Assembly (NCBI RefSeq): GCF_040493455.1
Contig: NZ_JANFDA010000001.1
Coordinates: 558,001 to 622,000 of the forward strand
Source of the DNA: Microcosmobacter sp040493455
GTDB taxonomy: Bacteria > Bacteroidota > Bacteroidia > Flavobacteriales > Flavobacteriaceae
DNA length: 64,000 bases
Reading direction: 5' to 3'
Positions 8,741 to 18,484 of this stretch are shown one piece after another. The translations under genes were made by a program, and so were the position numbers. Every line of letters starts with the position of its first letter. The stretch's first letter is position 1. The notes below the pieces were generated by a model. That model searched no databases and was not told where the DNA came from. It saw only the letters and a list, made by a program, of their open reading frames with translations.

Positions 8741-11700
8741 TTAGTTTCTTACAAATCTCTTCCTCATAATCTCTTCACCATCATTAATTTCAAGGAAGTA
8801 AATACCAGCATCTAGCTTCTCAATAGTTATAATACCTTCAGAAGATCCATTCATTATAGTTTTACCCATTATATCAATAACTCTATAAGTGAATTTATCG
8901 CCTTCTGGTAATTCAATATTTAGGATATTTCCTTTAACAGGATTTGGATAGAGTTTGAAATCTTCTTCAAAGCTATCAGCAATAACATCTCTCGATCCAA
9001 CAATTACCAGTTTATCATTGTTACCTCTAGAAGTGCCTGAAATACCAGTAATAGTAACTTGATCGATAAAGATTCTATCTCCATTACCAGACGCATCGCA
9101 TTGGAATCTAAATCCAGAATCAGACGCAAAATTATAGGTTGATGAAGGAATCGTGACTGTGGCATTGTAGAAGTTGTTGTTCTCAATATTTCCACCACTT
9201 ACCCAGGTTTCGACAGTTATCCACGTAGAACCATCAAAGAATCTAAGCCAGAAATCTTCGTTGTTCTCCATGCTTTCTACATAGAAATAAAAATCAACTT
9301 CAACCTCTGAGAATGGCGTTACATCAACATTAGAGAAGGTCATTGAAGATGCTACTCCAGAATTATCACGTATTCTAATAGAGAAATTACCTTCAAAAGA
9401 GTTTGCAGAGTTTACTCTTGCGCAATCATTACCACCATCGATCCAGCCATCAAGCCCAGTTTCAAAGAACCCTTGATGTAATACCACATTGGAAGTACTA
9501 CAAGGATCACAGAATGAACCACCACAATCTACACCTTCTTCATCACCATTTTGGATACCATCATCACAGGTAGGAGCCGCAGGTTCTAATAGATTAATAT
9601 CATCAATAGCAATATCAGCCTGCCATGTGCTACCTACAAATCTATTGAAACGTAATTGAATATTACTTCCAGCGTAAGCAGAGAGATCTATACTAACATC
9701 TAACCATTGATTCCCTTGATTACCTGATTGATTCCAAATGCTAGTCCAAGAACCACCATCATCATCGCTAACTTCTAAGTCGATTGTTCCCATATCTGCA
9801 GCGCCAAACATATGGTAAGAGAAATCGAAATTAGGATTAGTTAATCCGCTCAAATCAAAACATGGCGACGTAATTATTGCTCGCTTATTTGGATAGCCTG
9901 TACCATTGACAGAGGCTTCCACATAAATATAGTTAGAACCTTCAGTAGCACTAGATGGACCTGTATTGTTTGAAGGTGTTGTGCCAGAATTTACTAGCCA
10001 GTCTAAGTCATCTGCACCAGATTGACTCCAGGCACCAATTCCTCCTTCAAATCCTTCAGAATATGGATAGGTGGAAATACCACCCGAGCAACCACTAGAA
10101 GGGTCAGATACATTAACAGTTCTAGTGACTTGAGCAGCTGCATTACCTGCTGCATCACTAACATTATAAGTGACCACATATGTTCCAGCTAAGCCTGTAT
10201 TTACGGTGTCACCACCTATAACAATACTTCCTGTAATATCACCATCGACATTATCAGTAGCTGTTGCACCTAACTCCGTGTAGGTATCACCAACCGTTAA
10301 GTTTACAGGAGACGATCCGTTGAGTACAATCACTGGTGGCGTAGTATCTGGGTTTACAGTTACAGTTCTAGTCACTTCAGTAGCTGCATTACCTGCTGCA
10401 TCACTTACATTATAAGTAACGATGTAAGTTCCGGCTAAACCTGTGTTAACCGTATCGCCACCAATTACAATATTGGCAGAAATGTCGCCATCCACATTAT
10501 CTGTTGCCGTCGCACCTTGCTCGTTATATGTTTGTCCAAGTTCTAAACTTATAGATGCGTTTCCTATTAAAGTAATTACTGGAGGCGTAGTATCCGCAGT
10601 TACATTTACAGTTCTGGTGACTTCTGTAGCAGCATTACCCGCAGCATCACTAACATTATAAGTCACGACATAAGTTCCGGCTATACTTGTGTTAACGGTA
10701 TCACCACCAATAACAATGCTACCAGAGATATCACCGTCCACATTATCTGTAGCAGTAGCGCCTAGTTCATTATAGGTTTCGCCAAGATTAAGATTTACAG
10801 TTGCCGAACCATTCAAGGTAATTACAGGAGGAGTAGTATCTGGAATCACATTTACAGTTCTGGTGACCTCAGTAGCTGCGTTTCCAGCAGCGTCGCTTAC
10901 ATTATAAGTTACGACATAAGTTCCTGCTATACTTGTATTGACGGTATCACCACCAATGACAATATTACCAGAAATATCACCATCGACATTATCGACTGCA
11001 GTTGCACCCAATTCTGTATAAGTATCACCAACATTTAGATTTACTGTTGAAGCACCATTCAATGTAATTACTGGAGCTTCGGTATCTGGACCAGAGCCTT
11101 CAATAATGACTGTATAATCTTCAACTTCTCCCCAAGTGAAACTTTCACAAGGATCAGGTACATCATTATATTTCATGGAAACCCTCATTCTCGTTGAATT
11201 TTCAACCGCGCTTGAAGGGATTGTAAAGTTTCCTGAAACTGGTGTGGTTTGTGTCGGAGATTGCGTAAACACTTGTTCGCCTGCATCATCAAAATCACCA
11301 TCTCTATTATAATCGATCCATACTGAATAGCCTTCATTATATAAAGTACCAGTCCATGTAGGTGTAATGGAAATCGTGTATTGTGTATCTTTAGTTAGCG
11401 TTGTGCTGATTCCTGTAAAGTCTGAATAAAACTGTGCTCCAGAAGAATTGTCAATAGTATTCAATTGAACTCTACTTATGTATTCATCGTTTACATTCGA
11501 ACTTGTTGAACCGCAATAATTAAGTTGAACGTCCAAGGTTGTAAACGTCACAGAAGCTGTATAAGCTGAATTGCTTCCGCCGCTACATTTACTTCTTACC
11601 TGAGCTTCATATTGCGTTAAAGCAGCTAGTCCAGAAAGGTTATCAGATATACCAGTTACAGCATTTGTAGTCCAGGTAGAACTACCAACTTCTCTATATC

Positions 11701-13735
11701 GTAAATCATAAGTTGCTCCAGGAACTGCATCCCAACTTAGAGTCGCAGTCGTAGTAGCAACATTTGAAGCAGCTAGTCCAGTAGGAACATCAGGATTACA
11801 AACGACCTCACCCGCTATGGTAAAGTTGGTATTAGAAATATCGAAGAAGATATTGTTAGAACCTCTCACCATAACCCTGTTTTGTGTTCCTTGATTATTT
11901 GGCACTAAGATGTCATGCGATCCATCATTTGGCACGCCTGAAGCTAAAGCGATAGGATAGGTGTCACCACCATCAGTTGAAAGGAAGATATCTACATTAG
12001 CTGCATTAACACCATTGCCTGTCGTACCTGCAACATCCCAGGTTACCGTCTGGGTAGTCCCAGCATTCCAAGTTACATTGGTATTCGGTGAATTCACTAC
12101 GAAAGGACCTGCAGTACCATTCACGGTAACAATCATATCATCACTGTTGTTAGTTCCGCCGCCAGCAACATTATCTCTTACTGTGAGTCTAAAGTTGAGC
12201 GTCCTGGCGACATTTGGAACAGCTTCCCATTGCCAAGACGTCGCACCAGCTTTGATGGTTTGTAATCTTGGGAAATATCTAAATGAGTCAGTTGTTGGTT
12301 CGTATGCTCTAAATGCTACACCAGATGTTGCAGTAGTACTTGGGAATGTAGTAGAAGCATTATTTTCATCCATTTGTTCCCAAACATAGCTAAGCACATC
12401 TCCAGTATCTGCATCACTTGCGGATCCTTCAAGAATGAAAGGCGTACCTCTAGGAATCGTATAATTAGCACCAGCATTTACAGTTGGCACTGAGTTTCCT
12501 GTATTGGTGTTTACTTGACAACTTGTTGTTTTTACATAATCTGTGACCTGTTCAATGGAGACAGCATGAAAGTTTGGTGTTACATTGGGTTCAACATCTG
12601 TAGAACCTGTAATACCAGCATAACTCATAATGGTTGTTCCACTTCCAGGTTCAACTTGAACATTAGTGCCTTCATTACCACCATGAGTCCATGTATGATT
12701 GGCACCAAACTGGTGTCCCATTTCGTGAGCAACATAATCTACATCAAAGAAATCGCCTTCAGGTGTAGTTCCAGACGTCCATCCACTACCTTTTTGTCCA
12801 TTCACACAAACACAACCGATACAACCGGCATTACCATTATTTTGCAGATTAGCAAAAAGGTGTCCTATATCATAATTTGCTTCTCCTATAACTGAGGTCA
12901 ATGTACTTTGTAAGGCAGAGTTGTATCCACCTGTAGTATTGCCATAAGGATCCGAAGAAGTACTGGTATAGATAACGTCATCGGTATTCGCGATGAGTAC
13001 CATGTTAACATTAAAGTCTACCTCAAAAATACCATTAACACGAGTCATCGTAGTATTGATAGCAGCTAAAGCCTGAGCCTTAGTACCACCATGATATTGT
13101 GTATATTCTCCAGTTGCTGAGACGGCAAGTCTATAAGTTCTAAGAATACTATCATCAGCGTTTCGCTGCATACTTGCATCTCCAGACATTTTTTTAGACA
13201 CTCCCTCTACGACAGAACATTCGAAAGGGTCATTAGTGTTGAGTCTTTGAGAACGATTGTAGACTACATAGGTGTTTAAATCTTCAGTATAGGGTTCTAT
13301 AAAGGATGCTGGTTTGTTTGCAGACAATACCATACTACTAAATCCGTAAGGAGAAATACTGAAGCGTAATACCGCAGTAGGATCATCTATACCTTGCCCT
13401 GCATAAGACCTAATGTTAGGATAGCGTGCTTGTAAGTCTGGGTGCATGACAGAAGCTTCGAATACCCTAAACTGTTCTAGTGTGCCTTCAGCATTTGGAA
13501 TGGATATAATAACATTTGAAGATGCTCCATTGACCAGCCTGTTTGGTGAGTTGGCTAGTTGTTGTCTTAATCCTTCAATGTTTAAATTGTAAAGATTGGT
13601 TGGAGTTGAATTACGATGCGCAGCTTTAATTTCGCTGTTACTTTTCGAGGACATTGTTTGCCAGAGAGGGCTGTTTTGGGCAAACAAGTTTGATAAGCTC
13701 ATCAAAAAGATGAGCGCCAAAAATCTAGCTTTCAT
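8741..13735 (-). CDS. Secreted reprolysin-like zinc metalloprotease with Fn3, GEVED, four DUF5011 repeats and T9SS domain
   Basis: A 1664-residue multidomain protease. A signal peptide (1-19, cut after LFAQ) and a propeptide precede a metzincin catalytic domain. Its zinc motif is HEMGHQFGANH (His337, Glu338, His341, His347), with a downstream Met-turn (IMSYAG). Then come a KSD-like region, an Fn3 domain (~642-735), GEVED (~740-877), four 82-residue DUF5011/Ig-like repeats (~883-1211), a MAM-like module, a Cys-rich motif (CDDGIQNGDEEGVDCGG), a second beta-sandwich and a T9SS sorting domain (last ~70 residues, containing LYPNPV). It should be exported by T9SS and digest extracellular protein. 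The last ~270 residues are paralogous to those of the M43 protease at 18485-20689. Two CGG-N5-CCG palindromes lie 118-150 bp upstream. Confidence 0.92.
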   Translation of the reverse strand: MKARFLALIFLMSLSNLFAQNSPLWQTMSSKSNSEIKAAHRNSTPTNLYNLNIEGLRQQLANSPNRLVNGASSNVIISIPNAEGTLEQFRVFEASVMHPDLQARYPNIRSYAGQGIDDPTAVLRFSISPYGFSSMVLSANKPASFIEPYTEDLNTYVVYNRSQRLNTNDPFECSVVEGVSKKMSGDASMQRNADDSILRTYRLAVSATGEYTQYHGGTKAQALAAINTTMTRVNGIFEVDFNVNMVLIANTDDVIYTSTSSDPYGNTTGGYNSALQSTLTSVIGEANYDIGHLFANLQNNGNAGCIGCVCVNGQKGSGWTSGTTPEGDFFDVDYVAHEMGHQFGANHTWTHGGNEGTNVQVEPGSGTTIMSYAGITGSTDVEPNVTPNFHAVSIEQVTDYVKTTSCQVNTNTGNSVPTVNAGANYTIPRGTPFILEGSASDADTGDVLSYVWEQMDENNASTTFPSTTATSGVAFRAYEPTTDSFRYFPRLQTIKAGATSWQWEAVPNVARTLNFRLTVRDNVAGGGTNNSDDMIVTVNGTAGPFVVNSPNTNVTWNAGTTQTVTWDVAGTTGNGVNAANVDIFLSTDGGDTYPIALASGVPNDGSHDILVPNNQGTQNRVMVRGSNNIFFDISNTNFTIAGEVVCNPDVPTGLAASNVATTTATLSWDAVPGATYDLRYREVGSSTWTTNAVTGISDNLSGLAALTQYEAQVRSKCSGGSNSAYTASVTFTTLDVQLNYCGSTSSNVNDEYISRVQLNTIDNSSGAQFYSDFTGISTTLTKDTQYTISITPTWTGTLYNEGYSVWIDYNRDGDFDDAGEQVFTQSPTQTTPVSGNFTIPSSAVENSTRMRVSMKYNDVPDPCESFTWGEVEDYTVIIEGSGPDTEAPVITLNGASTVNLNVGDTYTELGATAVDNVDGDISGNIVIGGDTVNTSIAGTYVVTYNVSDAAGNAATEVTRTVNVIPDTTPPVITLNGSATVNLNLGETYNELGATATDNVDGDISGSIVIGGDTVNTSIAGTYVVTYNVSDAAGNAATEVTRTVNVTADTTPPVITLIGNASISLELGQTYNEQGATATDNVDGDISANIVIGGDTVNTGLAGTYIVTYNVSDAAGNAATEVTRTVTVNPDTTPPVIVLNGSSPVNLTVGDTYTELGATATDNVDGDITGSIVIGGDTVNTGLAGTYVVTYNVSDAAGNAAAQVTRTVNVSDPSSGCSGGISTYPYSEGFEGGIGAWSQSGADDLDWLVNSGTTPSNNTGPSSATEGSNYIYVEASVNGTGYPNKRAIITSPCFDLSGLTNPNFDFSYHMFGAADMGTIDLEVSDDDGGSWTSIWNQSGNQGNQWLDVSIDLSAYAGSNIQLRFNRFVGSTWQADIAIDDINLLEPAAPTCDDGIQNGDEEGVDCGGSFCDPCSTSNVVLHQGFFETGLDGWIDGGNDCARVNSANSFEGNFSIRIRDNSGVASSMTFSNVDVTPFSEVEVDFYFYVESMENNEDFWLRFFDGSTWITVETWVSGGNIENNNFYNATVTIPSSTYNFASDSGFRFQCDASGNGDRIFIDQVTITGISGTSRGNNDKLVIVGSRDVIADSFEEDFKLYPNPVKGNILNIELPEGDKFTYRVIDIMGKTIMNGSSEGIITIEKLDAGIYFLEINDGEEIMRKRFVRN
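10103..11086 (-). repeat. Four tandem 246-bp repeats encoding DUF5011 Ig-like domains
   Basis: Four consecutive units with an exact 246-bp (82-codon) period, judged from the recurring TVNV(T)..DTTPPVI junction and the core IVIGGDTVNT. The copies differ mainly at synonymous sites, which indicates old duplications under protein-level constraint. In the protein they act as a stalk between the GEVED and MAM-like modules. Confidence 0.9.
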
Positions 13736-13852
13736 TTGCGAGGGTTATTTGTGATTAATTAATAGCGTCCGAAGACTCTTTATTAATGTAACCCTTTTTC
13801 AGCGCAGGTGAAGTAAATTGTTAATAAAAAATCTGATAATCAACAAAATATG

Positions 13853-13885
13853 CGGAAAATCCGTAAAAAATATTCGGAAAATCCG
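13853..13885. promoter_or_regulatory. Paired CGG-N5-CCG palindromes upstream of the reprolysin-like protease
   Basis: Two identical 11-bp palindromes, CGGAAAATCCG, at 13853-13863 and 13875-13885. Their centres are 22 bp apart, about two helical turns, so they would face the same side of DNA. They lie 118-150 bp before the start codon at 13735. The geometry suggests tandem binding of a dimeric regulator; the regulator is not known. Confidence 0.4.
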
Positions 13886-13919
13886 CACATTCATGCTTAA
13901 GATTAGGGTTGTAACTAAT

Positions 13920-16900
13920 TTACCTGATAATCACTTTTGTGGATTTTGATTGTGTCTTGTTGACAAGCTCCACAATGTAAACTCCATCATCTACGCTAGT
14001 CATATTGACAGCATTATTGATAGAACTGTAATCTAATGCTTTAGAGATAATCAAACGGCCTTGAACATCATAAAGGTTAAGATTAGTATCTTGTTGTAAC
14101 TGACCTTTTATAATTAATTGTTTAGGCTTGCTTGTAGTATATATTTCTAAAGCATCAAAACTATTTTCATTAGTAGACAATGCCTCAGGCTCAAAACGTA
14201 AGAAGAAACGACCAGTACCATCAAGATTAGTGTCTGGTGTAAAGACATAATCTCCTTCATTAAGTAATGTAAATGTATTGGTCAGATTATCTTCTAAGTA
14301 GACATCAACATTTTGATCTAAAGTTGTTTGAGCAATGCTCACTGTAAGCTGTTGTCCTTGTGCAGCATTGATTCCTAGAGGAATAACAACACTATTATTT
14401 ATGTCAATGTTCCCAACGGCTTGTACAGCCATATCTGTACCACCACCATCTTGAACTAAGTGAGAATAGATTCCAAAGCTTGGAGCTGTTCCACCAAATG
14501 ACATAGCATCATATCCAGGATCAAGACCAAGAGAAGCATTATCACTGAAATAAAACTCTGTGTTATGAGTGTTAGTAGTATTATCTAGATTTAATTTCAA
14601 GTAAGAAATGTTACCAACTATACCTTCTCTACCTATAATAAAATCATCACTGGTTCCTGTAGAACGCATACTAGGTGTAAACCCAATAGTTCCTCCACCA
14701 GATGTCGAGGCTACGAAGAATCCTTGACCAGGCGCAATAAGAGAGCCAGGGTTAGCATCAGAAAAGGCTTGGTTCCATATTGTCCAACCATTAGAAGCGT
14801 CACCATCGTAACCATACACACCAGCACTAGATCCATCTAGTTGTGTATTATTAGCCGTAAGGAAATCTGCTAAAGACACATAAGATGTATATGGGTTACC
14901 TATAAGATTCCACTTGGCAAATGAAGACCCAGAATCTAAAATAGGGATGTTAACATTACCTGTGCTTACAGTACCATTAAAGCTAAAGGTTGAATTATCT
15001 GTAGATGCAGCTCTATATCCTGTACCGGCATCTAACGTTGCAGTTTCAGTATTTGAATATAATAAGTAATTACTTGTGGCCTTGTCGAAAGGTCCAAATA
15101 AGAATTGTGTATTTCCAGGGTTACTTAGAATATTACTGTTGTTAGTAATGAACGAATTGAACGCTTCACCAGAAACTGGAGGCGCAATAAGATCATTTCC
15201 GCCAGCATTAGCATTAACATGTCTTAAGTAGCGTGCATTTCCAGTAACTGTTCCAGTAACAATTAAGCTTGAATACTCATCAGAATCTGAATTTAAGATA
15301 ATGTTTCCGTTGTTTACCAAATTTCCACCAAGACTAATCGATGCAGTTTTGTCAACTTCAACCGAAGCACCTGATTCTACTGTCATGTTGTTCAACATAA
15401 TATCAGAACTAATACTACACGATCCATTCATGATTAATACATTTTCAGACCCTGTAGATCCACTAGGAGCATACGGCGTCCATGCATTGTTCATGTATAG
15501 TAATCCATCGTAAGTAATATTTATGGCGTAATCCTCAACTTCACCATAATTAAATGGTTGTTCACAAGCTGTAGGTATTCCGTTGTATTTTAACGACACA
15601 CGCATTCTAGTAGTACCAAATTTTGCACTAGCCGGAACCGTAAAGTTTCCACTTACTGGATTAGTTTGCGTCGGTGCTTGTGTAAAGACCTGTTCTCCAG
15701 CGTCATTAAAGTCACCATCAGCATTGTAGTCAATCCAAACTGAGTAGCCTTCATCATAAGGTGTGCCTGGCCAAGTAGGCGTAATTGTAATTGTATATTG
15801 TGTTCCAACATCTAAGTCAGTACTTGCTGTTGAGGTAAAGTCTGAATATCCTGTACCTGAAGTTCCAACACCTGATGAATTGTCTATTGAACTCAACTGA
15901 ACTCTAGAAATATACTCATCATTAGTATTGTTTCCGTTAGAAGCACAGTAAAGTGGAGTTCCAACACGTATTTGATCTATAGCCATATCACTTCTGTTGC
16001 CACCTCCAGTTAAACCAGTAAACCTGAACTTAACAGTTTGACCAACATAGGCTGAGATATCTATACTTTCTGTATTCCATTGGTTTCCTTGGTTTCCATT
16101 TTGAGAGAATAAGGAAGACCAGTTAGATCCATCATCGACAGAAACTTCTAAGGTTAATGTACCCATAGCACTTCCATACATATGATGATAGAAAGTAAAA
16201 TAAGGATTAGATGCTGAGGTTAGATCAAAACAAGGGCTTTCTAGATAAGCAGTGTTATTATTACCTAAACCTGCACCATTTGCTTCAGTGTAAAAATAGT
16301 TGCCACCACCAGTAATATCGTTGGATGGTCCAGTATTATTAGTTGGAGTTCCGCTGGCATCTAATGTCCAGTTACCATCATCTCCAGAACCTTGAACCCA
16401 ATCACCTATACCAGAATCGAAAGTTTCAACATAAGGGTAGGATGTGATTAAAGTTCCTGTACAAGGAGCAGGAGCTGTTGTTGTAAACGTTACAGAAGAA
16501 GAGTAAGCTGATACTGATGAACCACAATTAGTTCTTACCTGCACCTCATATTCTGTTGTATCTGTTAAGCCAGTTAAACCTTCTGAGTTTGTTGTTAGTC
16601 CAGTAACTTCAGTCCAAGAACCAGAGCTTGTTGGTTTATATCGTATATCATAATTTGCTGAAGCAATTGCTCCCCAAGACATATCTGCAGAAAAGCTAGA
16701 TACATTTGAAGCTGCTAAACCTGTCGGTACTTGACTTGCTACAGATGTCAGTAAAACGTCTCCTAGATCTACAACTGAATAGTTTGAAATTGCTTGTGAA
16801 GGCAAGGTTACGGGTTGGTAACATGTCGCTTCAATTAAGATGTCATAAGTACCAGCAATAGTTGGTCTATAAAAATCTCCATGCGGTAACTCTGATATTG

Positions 16901-18254
16901 TATGTGATCCATTATTATCATGGCCTACTAAAGTAATGGTAGCTTCGATAGGGTTACCTGAGGTTGCATCTTTTACAACACCTCTAAAACCATAGGTTCC
17001 TTGCTCTAAGTAATCGATTAGTGCCTCACGATTGTAGTTCCAGAAATCATCTAATTGATTAGCAGGAGGTGTTTTTTGGTCTGATAATTCTACCGTTGTT
17101 TCTTTACATTGGTGGTAATAATTCATGTAATCTTGTCTACCCCCTTCTACTCGATACCAATCGGCTCCATTTGTAATACCGTTATCTAGATAATCAAAAT
17201 AACCCATTGGTGCACCGCTTCCTTGACAGTTATCAGCATATTCTCTACTAATAAACTGGTACCAAGCATCATCCGCATGTCTTGTAAACGTATTATCCCA
17301 TGGATAATTAACTACCTCTACACCACCATGAAAGTTGGCAGACATTACAAAATGATAATCGTCCGCTAGATCCATAAATAGGATTGTTTCTGGTTGATAT
17401 GCCTCACCATCTGGATGCGCACCAGCAACATTGTCTGGATAGTTACGGTTAAGGTCTATATTATTATGATTTGCACGTCTAGCATTAGCTACAGATGTGT
17501 TTGTTGGATCATTATAGTAGGTTCCGTCTGGGTTGGCATTTGGGTTAATCCAGATTTCAGAATTATTCAATAATGCCTGGACTCTTGCATGCTCAGCATG
17601 GCCAGTGTCATTGTAAGCGGTAATTAAATAGTTAATTAACTCTAACATCATTGGATACCCAGCAATTTCATCACCATGCATCGACGATGTATATAACAAT
17701 CGAGGCTCTTGTTCATTTGTAGTCACATTGTCTGAAAGCTTTACAAATAAGATATCCTTATCACCTTCAGCAGTTGCTCCTAGATTTACAAATTCACAAA
17801 TCCCAGGGTTATCGTTAGCAAAGTCTTGCATCTGCTGAGCATAATCAGCATATGTTGGATAACTAGTGATTGGAAATGTTAAGGTATTTGCCTGAGCATC
17901 AAACGCGACATCAGGAAGTTCTTCCGTTTGAGGTTCTTGTAAAACACCAGAGACATTATCAAAGTCTGAAACTTGAAATGGAATACCTTGTGTTAGGAAT
18001 TGTTCGAATTGTTGTTGATTGGCCCATACCTTTACAGTATTTGTTGTTGGGTCAAAATTAACAATAGACATTTGATGGGAGATAGGCCCTAAGGCTTCTC
18101 GTCCACTTACTTGGAAATCAAAAGTTACTTCGCCTTTTAAATTAATGAAATTTTGAGCTTTTTCTAAGCTTGTAGTTTGCGACAGGGAAACATTGGTCAC
18201 AAACAAAAGCGCGCCTATAAATAGACTACGTACTAGAGGGTAGGTTATTTTCAT
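13920..18254 (-). CDS. Secreted M14 zinc carboxypeptidase with multidomain C terminus and T9SS domain
   Basis: A 1444-residue secreted carboxypeptidase. The signal peptide ends near residue 25 (VSLSQ). The M14 catalytic domain (~131-415) has zinc ligands in MHGDEIAGYP (His193, Glu196) and NFHGG (His309), a substrate-binding NRN (Arg270) and the catalytic Glu389 in ETTVELS, so it should be active. Then come a carboxypeptidase regulatory-like domain (~420-505), Fn3, a MAM-like module, GEVED (~765-905), a long beta-rich module with GNPYTSY and a type A T9SS sorting domain ending KVIIR. It probably trims peptides released by the neighbouring endoproteases. The C-terminal 650 residues parallel those of the propeller protein at 3383-8536. 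Two CGATGAAWTGCATTT elements lie upstream. Confidence 0.92.
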   Translation of the reverse strand: MKITYPLVRSLFIGALLFVTNVSLSQTTSLEKAQNFINLKGEVTFDFQVSGREALGPISHQMSIVNFDPTTNTVKVWANQQQFEQFLTQGIPFQVSDFDNVSGVLQEPQTEELPDVAFDAQANTLTFPITSYPTYADYAQQMQDFANDNPGICEFVNLGATAEGDKDILFVKLSDNVTTNEQEPRLLYTSSMHGDEIAGYPMMLELINYLITAYNDTGHAEHARVQALLNNSEIWINPNANPDGTYYNDPTNTSVANARRANHNNIDLNRNYPDNVAGAHPDGEAYQPETILFMDLADDYHFVMSANFHGGVEVVNYPWDNTFTRHADDAWYQFISREYADNCQGSGAPMGYFDYLDNGITNGADWYRVEGGRQDYMNYYHQCKETTVELSDQKTPPANQLDDFWNYNREALIDYLEQGTYGFRGVVKDATSGNPIEATITLVGHDNNGSHTISELPHGDFYRPTIAGTYDILIEATCYQPVTLPSQAISNYSVVDLGDVLLTSVASQVPTGLAASNVSSFSADMSWGAIASANYDIRYKPTSSGSWTEVTGLTTNSEGLTGLTDTTEYEVQVRTNCGSSVSAYSSSVTFTTTAPAPCTGTLITSYPYVETFDSGIGDWVQGSGDDGNWTLDASGTPTNNTGPSNDITGGGNYFYTEANGAGLGNNNTAYLESPCFDLTSASNPYFTFYHHMYGSAMGTLTLEVSVDDGSNWSSLFSQNGNQGNQWNTESIDISAYVGQTVKFRFTGLTGGGNRSDMAIDQIRVGTPLYCASNGNNTNDEYISRVQLSSIDNSSGVGTSGTGYSDFTSTASTDLDVGTQYTITITPTWPGTPYDEGYSVWIDYNADGDFNDAGEQVFTQAPTQTNPVSGNFTVPASAKFGTTRMRVSLKYNGIPTACEQPFNYGEVEDYAINITYDGLLYMNNAWTPYAPSGSTGSENVLIMNGSCSISSDIMLNNMTVESGASVEVDKTASISLGGNLVNNGNIILNSDSDEYSSLIVTGTVTGNARYLRHVNANAGGNDLIAPPVSGEAFNSFITNNSNILSNPGNTQFLFGPFDKATSNYLLYSNTETATLDAGTGYRAASTDNSTFSFNGTVSTGNVNIPILDSGSSFAKWNLIGNPYTSYVSLADFLTANNTQLDGSSAGVYGYDGDASNGWTIWNQAFSDANPGSLIAPGQGFFVASTSGGGTIGFTPSMRSTGTSDDFIIGREGIVGNISYLKLNLDNTTNTHNTEFYFSDNASLGLDPGYDAMSFGGTAPSFGIYSHLVQDGGGTDMAVQAVGNIDINNSVVIPLGINAAQGQQLTVSIAQTTLDQNVDVYLEDNLTNTFTLLNEGDYVFTPDTNLDGTGRFFLRFEPEALSTNENSFDALEIYTTSKPKQLIIKGQLQQDTNLNLYDVQGRLIISKALDYSSINNAVNMTSVDDGVYIVELVNKTQSKSTKVIIR

Positions 18255-18320
18255 AGTAGAAGTGGGTTAAATATTCGATTGGCAATATAGAACAAAATAT
18301 CTATAAAAAGCAAAAAAACA

Positions 18321-18408
18321 CGATGAAATGCATTTTTTGTAAGAAATGAACTAATATTCAAACAATTACAATCCATAAAATACACATATAACCGATGAAT
18401 TGCATTTA
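18321..18408. promoter_or_regulatory. Two copies of a CGATGAAWTGCATTT element upstream of the M14 carboxypeptidase
   Basis: Copy 1 starts at 18321 (CGATGAAATGCATTTTTT) and copy 2 at 18393 (CGATGAATTGCATTTA), 72 bp apart, in the same orientation and within 155 bp of the start codon at 18254. A close copy occurs at 22804 and a partial one at 20782, both between genes. Repetition confined to intergenic DNA suggests a binding site; the factor is unknown. Confidence 0.35.
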
Positions 18409-18427
18409 AATTAAACTTGTAAATAAC

Positions 18428-18456
18428 AAAAAAGCCCGGCAAAATCGCCGAGCTTT
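18428..18456 (-). terminator. Intrinsic terminator after the M43 protease gene
   Basis: An imperfect hairpin with AGCCCGGC pairing to GCCGAGCT, followed by T residues when read on the minus strand. It lies about 30 bp past the stop of the gene ending at 18485. Confidence 0.75.
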
Positions 18457-18484
18457 TCCAAAATTAGGTTGTTTTATGAAGAAA

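Noticed and set aside
10103..11086. A regular repeat array considered as CRISPR
   Set aside because: The period is 246 bp, there are no short unique spacers, and it encodes DUF5011 domains in frame.
11961..12895. Long plus-strand frames opposite the reprolysin-like gene
   Set aside because: They mirror the codon structure of the real gene and have no recognisable domain.
18251..18442. A 63-codon minus-strand frame upstream of the M14 gene
   Set aside because: It lies in the AT-rich promoter region, spans the repeated CGATGAAWTGCA elements, overlaps the M14 start and has a composition unlike a protein.
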